DNA from: Chromera velia
Lineage: Eukaryota > Sar > Chromeraceae
NCBI GenBank assembly: GCA_018398765.1
Contig: JAHBMJ010005867.1
Span: 7,501 to 43,744 of the forward strand
Direction: 5' to 3'
DNA length: 36,244 bases
Both the position numbers and the translations under genes were made by a program. The notes beneath the pieces were generated by a model. The model had not been told where the DNA came from, made no database searches, and saw only the letters and a program-made list of their open reading frames with translations. The stretch's first letter is position 1. Each line of letters begins with the position of its first letter. This document shows positions 22,301 to 31,700 of the stretch, piece by piece.

Positions 22301-23215
22301 ACGATGATTACCCACAACCTTTGCACGGCTCTTGCTGTTGCTAACGGTCAAGAGGGAGACGTCGAAAAGATCTTTCCAAATGAGGCAGACCTTGACACGC
22401 CGGTGGTTGACACCACTCTTCTCGGTCGGCCTCGTCATGCGCTTTGTTTCGATTAAACTAGAACAGCAATTTCTGCATCATATCTTTCACTTACTTTCAC
22501 TTTGTTCTCGACCCGCTCAGTGCGATCACACATACTGCTTTTAGTTAGACAGTCTGCATGATGTCATCTTCACCGCTGTGAATTCGAACCCTCACTGCAG
22601 CTCTTTACACAATCTTATGATGTCTGTGCAGGCATCTCCGTGAAGGCAAAATTTTGTAACGAGCCGCTTGCTGCACTGCACATTCGAGCACAGGTTCCAG
22701 CGTCCATCGCGACCCACTTGCCTGCCGAGTATAAGACACACCAGGCAGGCCCTGCTGTCAGCACCGCCTCATCAGGAAGCGGGCCTGCTCAGAAACAACG
22801 ACGCCAACCCGTCACCGTCACCCTCCCAATCTTTTACAAGGAAACGACGTATCCCTTCAAGCAGAAGGCCTATTCGGATGGCTACATCCGGCTTTCTCGA
22901 GGCAGTCTGTCGGCAGTACCCAGGTACTCCATGACTCACTACAAATCTCAGGGTCGTTCATTTCCAGCCGCCATCCTTGATTTGCATCCGGCAACGAGAA
23001 CAAACACCTACAAGATCTGGGTAGCATGGTATGTGATGCTCTCACGCTTGCAGCACTATGAAGGCCTTTGCATCCTTCGAACTTTCCTTCCTCCCGCTGC
23101 CCGCAGGAATCTCTTGAGTTTTTTAAAAGAATTGCGCCCTCCTCCTGCATTGATTGCCACAACAAAACGACTTGAGAAGATGACTCAAGCCACTCTGGCG
23201 AAATTTGACTCCTGA
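13331..23215 (+). CDS. Helitron Rep-helicase (RepHel), eight exons, probably inactivated
   Basis: Exons: 13331-14269, 14378-14689, 14925-17972, 18210-18635, 18680-20421, 20755-21158, 21369-22424 and 22632-23215, about 2,800 residues; phases agree at every join (0,0,0,0,2,1,1). The N-terminal part is Cys-rich (CAVCG; CVHCG; CGTCG; LCKQCAEAI) and reaches the segment PEVLT...ALIAKVRI...GGMTFFPQDV, resembling the N-terminal region of Helitron proteins (DUF6570-like). Next come the Helitron-like N domain (QPLFFDTHNPNDL), the HUH motif GTPHAHHPVW and the two-tyrosine motif AYICNYTAK. The linker contains QQISAPLACHLLL and YYARPPALENFSLYEF, both typical of Helitrons. The C-terminal part is a PIF1 helicase. 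Defects: TAG at 16254-16256, a possible frameshift around 18614-18884 and a changed Walker B. ATG 13331 follows a stop at 13310 and has A at -3. The introns use donors like those of the host genes. Confidence 0.8.
16257..17972 (+). other. HUH-type Rep nuclease domain of the Helitron
   Basis: After the TAG the frame continues through a Helitron-like N domain near 16350-16430 and a Pro/Ser-rich linker to the metal-binding HUH motif (His-Ala-His, 17178-17186, in GTPHAHHPVW). It then reaches two tyrosines four residues apart (17907-17909 and 17919-17921). In the family, the histidines bind the metal and the tyrosines cut and join single-stranded DNA at the element ends. All of these residues are present. 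Between them NHWILLAHVHNHDIKPLIG matches the conserved Rep segment that precedes the tyrosines. Confidence 0.8.
20755..23215 (+). other. PIF1-family helicase domain of the Helitron
   Basis: The order of superfamily 1 motifs is clear across three exons. They are a Q-like motif (LNSMQKLAVQ), Walker A GEGGTGKS (21398-21421), motif Ia ATAPTGTAS, Walker B region LLFLEKASMLG (about 21617-21649), motif III VVIVGDLNQLPAV, motif IV LKENMRA, then MTHYKSQGRSF and WYVMLSRLQHYEGL in the last exon. This enzyme normally unwinds DNA during rolling-circle transposition. The DNA-unwinding core is full length, but Walker B reads Glu-Lys (21626-21631) in place of the usual Asp-Glu. Confidence 0.85.
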
Positions 23216-24733
23216 AAAGCTAAAGACTTAATTTTATAAACCCATATGCATATTCATTTACATTTCTGTCTTAAGCATTATGTAACTAGAAAATGTAAAA
23301 GCAACAACATGAAAAGAGAATTTGCTGGGTGTTTTTATTATATAATTCGAACTAGCAACTCAACATATACTTTAATTTTATAAGTTAATACTTGTCCTTT
23401 TAAGTTTTATAAACCTATACAACAAGTATAAAATACTGACCTGTTACCTTAATTGTTGGGATATATTAATCAACTGCAAAATCGAAAACATAATTGATCC
23501 ATATACCCTGCAACCATTTGAGCTATAAATTGTATAGGCATATTTATCTATAGGTCTGACGATAGATCTTAACCCTTAGCATAACTTAAAAAATGTAATG
23601 CAATCTTTTTACTTTTAGAAACTGTAAAACGCTGCATATGGCGATACCAGTGACAGCGCTAGTACTAATCTCAAATATGATCAACTCTTTATGTTTCATT
23701 TGATTTTAAAAGTTCGCACTCACTATATAATTTCACTATTTTTTTGTATATATGCTCTACTCTGTTAGTTAGTAGAAATACAAACTTTTTTGCACCATTC
23801 GCTTATTAATACATAATTAACTAGTCGTATAAAATTTAAGATTCGTTATGATCTGTGCCTCTAGTACTGGGATGTAAGTTTTTGTTTTTCTTCTTGTTTT
23901 TCTTTTTCTTTAAACGTTCATGCTCTCAACCAATCAATTTATCAATCAATCACACACATTAGAACGCAATCACTCACTCAACCAATTAATCAATCAATCA
24001 ATCAATCAATCAATCAACACCCAGGCCCTAGCCCAGGCTGTAACGCTTCATTTGAATTCATTTATGTTTCATTCACCCGCTTTTCCTTCACACACCACAT
24101 CATGCACTACTTTTAGTTGCAGGCACAGAACACCAGCCTTTACATCAAAGTATGCGGTCGTCTTACGAAACCTCCAACGTCCAGTCCGTCATACAACATC
24201 ATTCATGCTCTCGATCATGTATGCAATACTGGCCGAAAGTCCTCAATGAAAAGAAAAAAAAAATTACTGTCATTCAAACCGATCAACCATCCATACATGC
24301 AAGCACGGTCTCCCTCTGCTTCTCTTTCTTTCAGTCGCTTTCTTTGTTTTCTTTACTGACCATCGCTCACTCTCAGGTACACATGTCACACTCTTTTTTT
24401 TTCAAGACTCTCTCATTCATTCACTCTTTGGATGCCTCAGAGACTCCCACCTAATGCTCAACAAAGCTTCTCCATGACAACACCAATAACAACAATAAGG
24501 TAATCCGTTCCTTCAGTCTTTCAACAGAGCATCATTCTGTTTCTCTGTTGCGTTCTTCTTCACTCACTCTATCGATGCGGCCTTCATGTCATTTTTTCTT
24601 TTCTCCTTCCTTCTCACTCCTTTCATTTTGCCTCACTCCTTCTTTCCAGCGTCCTACATCCCCTCCTCCCTCGCTCTTTTCCTCCCTCATGTTCGTTCCA
24701 TTCTTCCAATTTTTCTCTTCCAGTTCCTTTTCC
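23216..24733. other. AT-rich island followed by simple repeats; no gene seen
   Basis: The region 23217-23920 is AT-rich with no coding frame and should contain the Helitron 3' end. Several CTAG or CTAA tetramers occur (23288, 23352, 23660, 23813, 23863), but none has a convincing 10-bp hairpin just upstream. A (CAAT)n run covers about 23932-24016. A pyrimidine-rich stretch at 24530-24730 lies beyond the stop of the next, minus-strand gene. Confidence 0.6.
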
Positions 24734-25213
24734 TCACTTGTCTTCGGCTTCTGCATCCAGAAACCCCTTCATCAATCTGTCTTTGTTCACCTTCTTGCCT
24801 CTTGCCTGTCCAGACGAAGCGCTCAAGGCCGCAGCGGCCTTTCTCTTTCCAGCGATCTTGCCGCCGACGATCGACTTCGCCTTTCCGGCTGCAACTGCAG
24901 CGGCCCCGCCGGCTCGAATGCCCATTGTCTCGTCTTCGTCCTCGTCGGTGACCTCAGTGATCTTTTTATCTTTCTTCACCACGCTGGCAGCGGACATGAG
25001 CGTCTGTGCAGGTCGTTGCAAACAATCCTCGAATGCAAAAACGTACAAGCACGTAGAGATGTGATTGACGTGCGAAATAGGTAATGCACCATGCATACTG
25101 TCACCATCTGTCGGCTTATATATTCGCGTCCCCACTTGCCCACTCATCTTATCCACTCACACACACTCACTAACTCACACACTCACTCACTCACTCACAC
25201 ACTCACTCACTCA

Positions 25214-25250
<37 letters not shown>

Positions 25251-25253
25251 ACT

Positions 25254-25289
<36 letters not shown>

Positions 25290-25737
25290 TACACACACAC
25301 ACACACACACTGAGCCTCCCACTCCTACTCACACGCATACGTACACGCACTCGCACTCGCATATGCGCACTCGCCCTCGCACTCACCCTCACACCCACAC
25401 TCACACGCACACTCACGTACACTTACCGCACTTTTACTCACTCACTCACTCACTCACTCACGCACTCACTCACTCACCTACTAAGCACTCACTCACTCAC
25501 TCACTCACTCACTCACTGAGCCTCACTTACATATGAGTCACCATCCCTTATTCACTCACACACTCACTCAGTCATTCATCAGCTCACTCACTCACTCGCT
25601 CACTCACTCTTTCATCTCGCTTACTCCTAGGCCAAAGACACATGCATACACATCGACATACATACAGTTCAGACATATACGCGCACGCAGTCTCTCTCTC
25701 TCTCTCACACACACACACATACACACACATACACACA

Positions 25738-25778
<41 letters not shown>

Positions 25779-27087
25779 ACATACAGACTGACGCTGAGGG
25801 CAGGACCAGCGTGGACTCCGGGGACAACTGTGGGGGCCGTGTTGTCGATCTCAGACAGGAACTCCTTCTTGCTCGTCTTCTCCATGCCGTTTCTGACGAA
25901 GTCGACATTTGCCAGCCAATGCCCTCTCCGATGGAGGACATTGCAGCAAGGCATTCAAAACCTCTCGTCAGCTCTCTGGCGACGCACTTCAGGGTCTCGG
26001 GATCTACCACAACGGACGACCACCAGTCCTGCATCGCCGGTCTTCGACTCCATGACGTTTTCGATGTACGCAACTCTCTCCTCGCAGACCTCTCCAACAC
26101 AATGGATCTTATTGACGCCTACAGTTGTTGATGACGTTAACGATGGCCCTCGCACACATATGTAAGCATCAGATACAAAGATTCATCATTTAAATGACAT
26201 GCAGGCATATCATCCAGTTTTTGCAGGTCCCGCCATACGTATCCATCTCATTCCTCCTCTTTACACTGTGACACCGATGCACACTGATGATGAAACACCT
26301 TGTGTGCTTTCACATTCTCACCAGATAACCACCTTCACCCCAGACAACATATGTCAACAAGCACCCTCAACTCATCTCATCGGTCTTATCCCTGCCCAAC
26401 GCTCACCTGAGAAGTTGCTGATGTAGTCGTTAAACATAGAGAGGGGCCACAGCATGCCCTTCAGGACCTCCTTCTGCCCGTTGCCGTTGGTTTTTAACTT
26501 TGTGGCCAGCTCATCGAACCGCAGGATGTTGTGAATCTCCTCGGAGTCGTCCGAAGCCAGAAAGAAACCCTCGCAGGCAATGATTCCGTTCGACTTATCG
26601 TAGCAATACTTGGCGTCTTTGCCGCACGTCACGCAGGCGAGGGCCGCGAACCACAACATCAGCACGATGTCCATGACATTCTTGACAGTGAGGTGTTTGC
26701 CCAATAGCTTGTCGAAGGAAAGGTTACACAACAGAGTTAGCACACGCACACATACACAAATATAGACACACGCACACCGTTGCCCTTCTGACTTCCCTCG
26801 GCGGGAGTTAAACCCGCAACCTCCACTTCAGGTAAGTGGCGCCTTGACCCTTTGGCCACAAGGGCTCGGTCATGAAGAGGCAGACGGGCGCATTCATACA
26901 CACATACCTGGATGCAGTAGGTCGATCTTGTACGTTCCGGACATCCCCACTCAGGATGATCAGATATAAAGCAAGCTGTGCACACTGCATCTCCATCGCT
27001 TTCTTCTGTCTGAGGACCGTTCGGAATGTACAGGGACGAAGGACGATGCTGTCTTGGATTCAGCACACCGGAGAACTTTGAAGGCAT
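24734..27087 (-). CDS. Four-exon gene, function unknown; exon 3 carries an in-frame TGA
   Basis: I do not recognise the protein. Exons, read on the minus strand: 27087-26908, 26707-26407, 26118-25793 and 25003-24734, about 358 codons. Phases agree: 0 at the first join, 1 at the second (donor GTGAGC, acceptor TGTAG), 0 at the third (donor GTCAGT). ATG 27087 has A at -3. Exon 1 contains paired cysteines (AVCTACF, WGCPE). Exon 2 is hydrophobic and helical (HLTVKNVMDIVLMLWFAAL) and faintly recalls BACK-type helices, which I do not press. Exon 3 is mixed charge. Exon 4 is an acidic patch followed by a Lys/Ala-rich tail ending FLDAEAEDK, possibly nuclear. TGA at 25957-25955 breaks exon 3; a hidden intron of 84 or 90 nt ending at the AG before 25923 would remove it in frame. 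Otherwise this is a damaged gene. Confidence 0.5.
25140..25792 (+). repeat. Large (CACT)n / (CA)n / (TACACA)n array
   Basis: About 650 nt of CACT, CA and related repeats fill most of intron 3 of the minus-strand gene, ending next to its GTCAGT donor. All long frames here arise from the repeats. Confidence 0.9.
26793..26865 (-). tRNA. tRNA-like sequence (anticodon position CCU), probably a pseudogene or SINE head
   Basis: Read on the minus strand, the 73 nt fold as a cloverleaf. Six of seven acceptor pairs form, with a 3-bp D stem, a 5-bp anticodon stem (CCACT/AGTGG) with a 7-nt loop, a 5-nt variable region and a 5-bp T stem (GCGGG/CCCGC). Box A (TGGCCAAAGGG) fits the polymerase III consensus; box B (GGTTTAACTCC) has one change, T for C. 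The base before the anticodon is A where U33 is nearly invariant, and pair 1-72 is G-A. No T-run terminator follows closely. It lies in intron 1 of the unknown minus-strand gene, same orientation. Decayed tRNA or tRNA-derived SINE is likelier than an active tRNA-Arg. Confidence 0.5.
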
Positions 27088-28316
27088 CTTGGTGAAGACA
27101 GTTCCCTTGAGCAACACAACCTCTGCGAGAAGAATCGAGCCACAGACTGTACTGGCACACACACTTACAGACAACAAGACTTATCTTTGAATGGCTGGCT
27201 ACCCGACAACTGTTTGAGTGTTTGTACGACTCGTTGTACATACGCTGTGATTCCGATTTGAAAGCCTGCATTCAACATTTGCTACATACATTGGCGCACA
27301 TGCGCATATACATATATTGCATTGTGCAACAACGTCTGCGGCGACCTGTCAACACATTCGGCTCTCCTCTTGTTCTTCAAGAGGCCCTTACCCCAAGACC
27401 TCCTTGAAAACAAGGCCGGGATACATTTTTTTTTTTTTGCGGGCTTGGACAGTACTGCAAATACCGATTTTGCGGTCATTTTTCCCCCAGGATTTTGCGT
27501 TCCTCGGATGGCACGTAGGTCAATCTGGGTGGACCCGGAAATTCTGTAGTCTGCAGGATCGGATTCATTCAAATTCGGCTTCTGTCAGTAGCAGTACTCT
27601 CGCCAGTGAGATCGAGATCATGCAGTCAATTAAGATACCTGCATGCATTTCTATATGCATAGAGGGACTTCTTCGCGCGCCATGCGCGCATGTAGTCACC
27701 GCGATCGATCGACGCACGCCCCAGGCCTACAACTGTTCCAACTGTTGCAACTCTGTCTACGCGTATCTGTATCGATATCAGCAACGTACACGCATGCAAC
27801 AACCTCCTTTTTCTCACGACATCCTGCCTATCTCCAGCTACAACCGCCGCCCATCTCCGCCACTCTTCGGCTCAAACGATACGCGATGTCAAACTCTCTT
27901 CGTGACTGTAACTGTTCTTGTCCATGTCATTGTTTGCACTACCGCGCCGTCCAGGTCCCCAATGTCCATCCGGATTGGGCTCCTCTCTTCTTTTGCCCTG
28001 GAGAGCGGACATCCAGCAAGATCCGCGACCTTCCAACCGTCTGCTTCGGACCCGGATGACCTTCCAGACCTTGTGAGTTCGGATTCTGAGATCGATTCGA
28101 ACCTAGATTCAGACGGTAGCTCCATCATGTCGGAAGAACCAGACGAGCCAGAGCCGGAGCCTGAGCGAGAGCCAGTTGCACGAGATTTGTAACTGTTATG
28201 CGATACCACGCAAGCCTTCCTCTTCTATAATTTCAAGACCATCTTTAGCCTTTCTTAAAGTTTTTTCTATCTTGTTGCATCGCCTGCTTCTCTCCTGATC
28301 TGCTCTCATCTTTTTG
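27088..28316. other. Stretch without a secure gene; short Cys-rich and acidic ORFs on plus strand
   Basis: On the plus strand an ATG at 27886 opens a 57-codon frame rich in cysteine at its start (CNCSCPCHC). An overlapping frame ends at 28192 with a strongly acidic tail (DPDDLPDLVSSDSEIDS, then Glu/Pro repeats). The two could be parts of one spliced gene, since a GTGAGT sits at 28073, but I could not find joins that agree in phase. An antisense frame at 27282-27572 is equally unsupported. Confidence 0.25.
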
Positions 28317-28344
28317 TGATCTTCATATCTGTCCATATACACTC

Positions 28345-28416
28345 TCTCTATCACACATTCACTCACTCACCCACTTACTCACTCACTTACTCACTCGCTC
28401 ACTCAATCACTCCCCT
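28345..28416 (+). repeat. (CACT)n repeat running into an assembly gap
   Basis: CACT/TACT units lead directly into the run of N. The gap continues on its far side as CA/CAGTCACA repeats, so the missing sequence is probably simple repeat too. Confidence 0.8.
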
Positions 28417-28744
28417 NNNNNNNNNNNNNNNNNNNNNNNNNNNNNNNNNNNNNNNNNNNNNNNNNNNNNNNNNNNNNNNNNNNNNNNNNNNNNNNNNNNN
28501 NNNNNNNNNNNNNNNNNNNNNNNNNNNNNNNNNNNNNNNNNNNNNNNNNNNNNNNNNNNNNNNNNNNNNNNNNNNNNNNNNNNNNNNNNNNNNNNNNNNN
28601 NNNNNNNNNNNNNNNNNNNNNNNNNNNNNNNNNNNNNNNNNNNNNNNNNNNNNNNNNNNNNNNNNNNNNNNNNNNNNNNNNNNNNNNNNNNNNNNNNNNN
28701 NNNNNNNNNNNNNNNNNNNNNNNNNNNNNNNNNNNNNNNNNNNN
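28417..28744. other. Assembly gap (328 N)
   Basis: All positions are N. Nothing can be read here, and frames crossing it are meaningless. Confidence 0.99.
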
Positions 28745-28816
28745 CACACACACAGTCACACACACAGTCACACATACAGTCACGCACACACACATACACA
28801 CACACACACACACACT
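28745..28816 (+). repeat. (CA)n / CAGTCACA repeat after the gap
   Basis: Units of CA interrupted by AGTCACAC follow the N run directly. Confidence 0.85.
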
Positions 28817-28819
28817 CTA

Positions 28820-29230
28820 AAAACTTCCTAACCTTATAAATATTCCGGTTATAATTCAACACATGCAAACTGAAATTTGATTTTTCCACTTCTACAGCAA
28901 ACCAATCCATTGATTTTAATTAACTATTGACATCATGATAATATCAAGTATGTTGTAAGTATCTAATTAATACGTGTTACATAACGTTAGATACACTCTC
29001 GCTGAATTAATTCTACTTTTCATTCCATATATAAAATACCTTACTCTCTACAGATAACCAATAAATAAATCATAAATCCGCATTCGGTTCAGTCGATAAA
29101 TTAATGATGAATTAATTCAACAGAAACTAAAAATTGCGAGACATTTCATCTTTGCATAAACCTCATCTACGTAGTATAGTTTCTTTACTTAAAAAAAAGG
29201 GACAAACCTACATAATCAACCACTTTCTCT
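28820..29230. other. AT-rich island upstream of the EGF-repeat gene
   Basis: About 400 nt of AT-rich sequence with no coding frame and no recognisable element. It ends abruptly at a GC-rich stretch (GGGCCCCGGCATGCC) at about 29247. Confidence 0.6.
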
Positions 29231-29286
29231 CGATTATTTTTTACTGGGCCCCGGCATGCCACTGGAGCCTGTGGAAGTGGCATCCT

Positions 29287-29403
29287 GCATGGATGCATGC
29301 ATGACTTCGCACGCGCGTGAGCATGCATGCGTTGCCCGCAGTTGCAGCATGCATGCATGCATGCATCCGAGATCCGCGAGATGAGACTGTATGCATGCAT
29401 GCA
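29287..29403 (+). promoter_or_regulatory. Cluster of TGCATGCA palindromes upstream of the EGF-repeat gene
   Basis: Overlapping GCATGC/TGCATGCA motifs occur at about 29293-29303, 29321-29330, 29347-29366 and 29391-29403, with a (TA)n TATA-like run at 29413-29424. All are within 300 nt of the start codon at 29578. GCATGC-type sites are bound by AP2-family factors in apicomplexans. Regulatory use here is inferred from position and density only; simple-repeat origin is also possible. Confidence 0.4.
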
Positions 29404-29577
29404 AGGCACTGGATATATATATATGTCACAGCTTTCAATGCAGCTGACAGCCTGCAGTGACAGGCAAGGGATTTGTCTCTTCCCGAGTCTTCCTCCGTAC
29501 AGTGGTCGACCGAGTAAGCGACTTTCTGTCTTAGTCAATTAGTTAGACCGTAGTTCACTCTCAGATCAGAATTTGCA

Positions 29578-30144
29578 ATGAAGTTCCTCGCTGCTGCACT
29601 GGCATGCGTTTCCACCTCAGCTTACGCGGCTGTTGACTTTGGTTGGTTCAAAATGCTGCCCCCAGAGGCTATATACATTGCGCGTTTAGTTCTTCTCTTT
29701 CGCACCGCCCTTTCTATAGACTGCTTTGCCACATGGTAACAGATGCTTCTTCCTCCCTGACTCATTCATGCATGTCTTTTCCGCGATCGATGTGTTGCAT
29801 GAGCATTCAGGTGCATGCATGCATGCGTGTTGCGTGCAGGAAAGCTCGCCGGGAACCTGAAATTTCCTCTGAACTTCGACATCAATGGCAAGAAAGAGGC
29901 CACAAAAACGAATGCCTACGACAGCAAGGAAGGGGAGACAAAGAGGAAAGACTACAATGGCTGCAATGACGACCCCTGTCGGAATGGTCAGTTGGGCTTG
30001 CTCTCTTTCTTGATTCCTCTAACGCCACACCATGCATTCTGTTGGCCTCGCAACTTTTTCGCATACAGATCTGAGCTCATTCAACCATATACAGGCCCTG
30101 CAACAAATGCAACTAAACTGCAAAGATGATGCAAGACCCAATAC

Positions 30145-30176
<32 letters not shown>

Positions 30177-31560
30177 ATATATGATCATGACTCATTTGTG
30201 AGTCTGAATGCATTCGATGTCAGTTAGAGTCAGAAAGAGAAGGACTGTTCCAAAAATGGAAGCGCTGCTTCCTGATGTGATTGAGAGATCGTCCGACTAG
30301 ACCCCACCCCCTCTGCTGCAGGCGGCCTCTGTGTCGAGACCGGCGACCGATGGTCCGACTACTACTGCTCTTGCCCCTTCCCCTGGTACGGCCAGTTCTG
30401 CGAGCTCACCGTTTTGAGGGACGAGTGCGACCCCAATCCCTGCCTGAACGAGGGCGTGTGCCAGAACGGCGTTTTGAGTGCCATCTGCTCCTGCCCCTTC
30501 CCCTTTTACGGCACTATATGTGAGCTCGAAGAACTTCCTCCGGATTTTTGCGACCCCAACCCTTGCCAGAACGGCGGTGTGTGCCAGAACGGTGCTTTTA
30601 GTGCCATCTGCTCCTGCCCCCTCCCCTTCTACGGCACGAACTGTAAGCTCGAAGAAATTCCTCCGGAGTTTTGCGAACCCAACCCCTGCCAGAACGGCGG
30701 TGCGTGCCAAAACGGTGCTTTTGGTGCCACCTGCTCCTGCCCCTTCCCCTTTTACGGCACGAACTGTGAGCTCGAAGAAATTCCTCCGGATTTTTGCGAC
30801 CCCAACCCCTGCCAGAACGGCGGTGTGTGCCAGAACGGTGCTTTTGGTGCCATCTGCTCTTGCCCCTTCTTCTTCTACGGAACGAACTGTGAGCTCGAAG
30901 ACCTCCCTCCAACTCCCCCTGATTGTCCCACCAATATGGTACTTTTAGCCCAGTCTGACAACGACATTGCCCTCGGCCAGGTTCGGTGTGTGGGCTTTGA
31001 CCCCCGATTCACCATTCGAATCCGATCACAGGCATCTTGCGTTCGCGCCTTCGGCAATGGCGCTGAATTGCTTGTGGTGGACTCCGTGGACATTTGGCAC
31101 ATCGCCGGGAACAGGATGTTGGAAGTCGAACCCGGCGGTGGAGGAAACCGAGGTGCCCGTGCTCGCACTGCGGGACTCCAGATAGCAGCAGTGCAAGGTT
31201 TCGAAAATGCCGGGTGGGAGAGCAGCCGGTACTGGGCCTACGACCTGAACGGCGACCTCACTCCGGATTCCAGATACGAGTGGCACACCGTCAGTTCAGA
31301 GAGTAGAGTATAGAGTTATATGCATACCATGGTCCTCTTTTTCTCTCCATGCATGCCCCTTGTGCGTTGTGTCTTTTTTCTCTGTTGCTCAGACAGGAAA
31401 GTGCGGGATGTGCTTAAAGGGCTCATCTTGGTTTCTTCTCCACGAGACGGAACCTGCATATACACGGAGCTGTTTGAGTGAAGGAAGCCTCAGAGTGCAA
31501 CTATACGTCCGATCCGGATTGAAAGAAAGAAAGAAAGAAAGAAAGAAAGAAAAGAAAGAA

Positions 31561-31596
<36 letters not shown>

Positions 31597-31668
31597 AAAA
31601 AAGAAAAGAAAGAAAAGAAAGAAAAGAAAGAAAAGAAAGAAAAGAAAGAAAAGAAGGAAAAGAAAGAA

Positions 31669-31700
<32 letters not shown>

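Larger units (their letters stand above)
12616..23215 (+). mobile_element. Helitron (rolling-circle transposon), coding part
   Basis: The block encodes, in order, zinc-finger sequences, a Cys-rich Helitron N-terminal region, an HUH Rep nuclease, a linker domain and a PIF1-type helicase. That combination in one plus-strand series defines an autonomous Helitron. Helitrons move by a single-stranded, rolling-circle mechanism and have 5' TC and 3' CTRR ends with a terminal hairpin, without target-site duplication. I could not identify either end, so the coordinates give only the coding extent. An in-frame TAG (16254), a frame change near 18636-18680 and a substituted Walker B suggest this copy is no longer autonomous. 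Confidence 0.85.

Noticed and set aside
23217-23900. CTAG/CTAA tetramers as the Helitron 3' end
   Set aside because: None has a clear 16-20 nt hairpin just upstream, and no second copy is available to define a boundary.
25140-25790. CRISPR-like or coding repeats in the CACT/CA arrays
   Set aside because: There are no unique spacers; these are plain microsatellites in a eukaryotic intron, and the His/Thr frames are artefacts.
27282-27572. Minus-strand ORF with a basic C-terminal half
   Set aside because: It spans a T-run and overlaps a plus frame, with no start context or splice support; it may be a fragment of a dispersed repeat.
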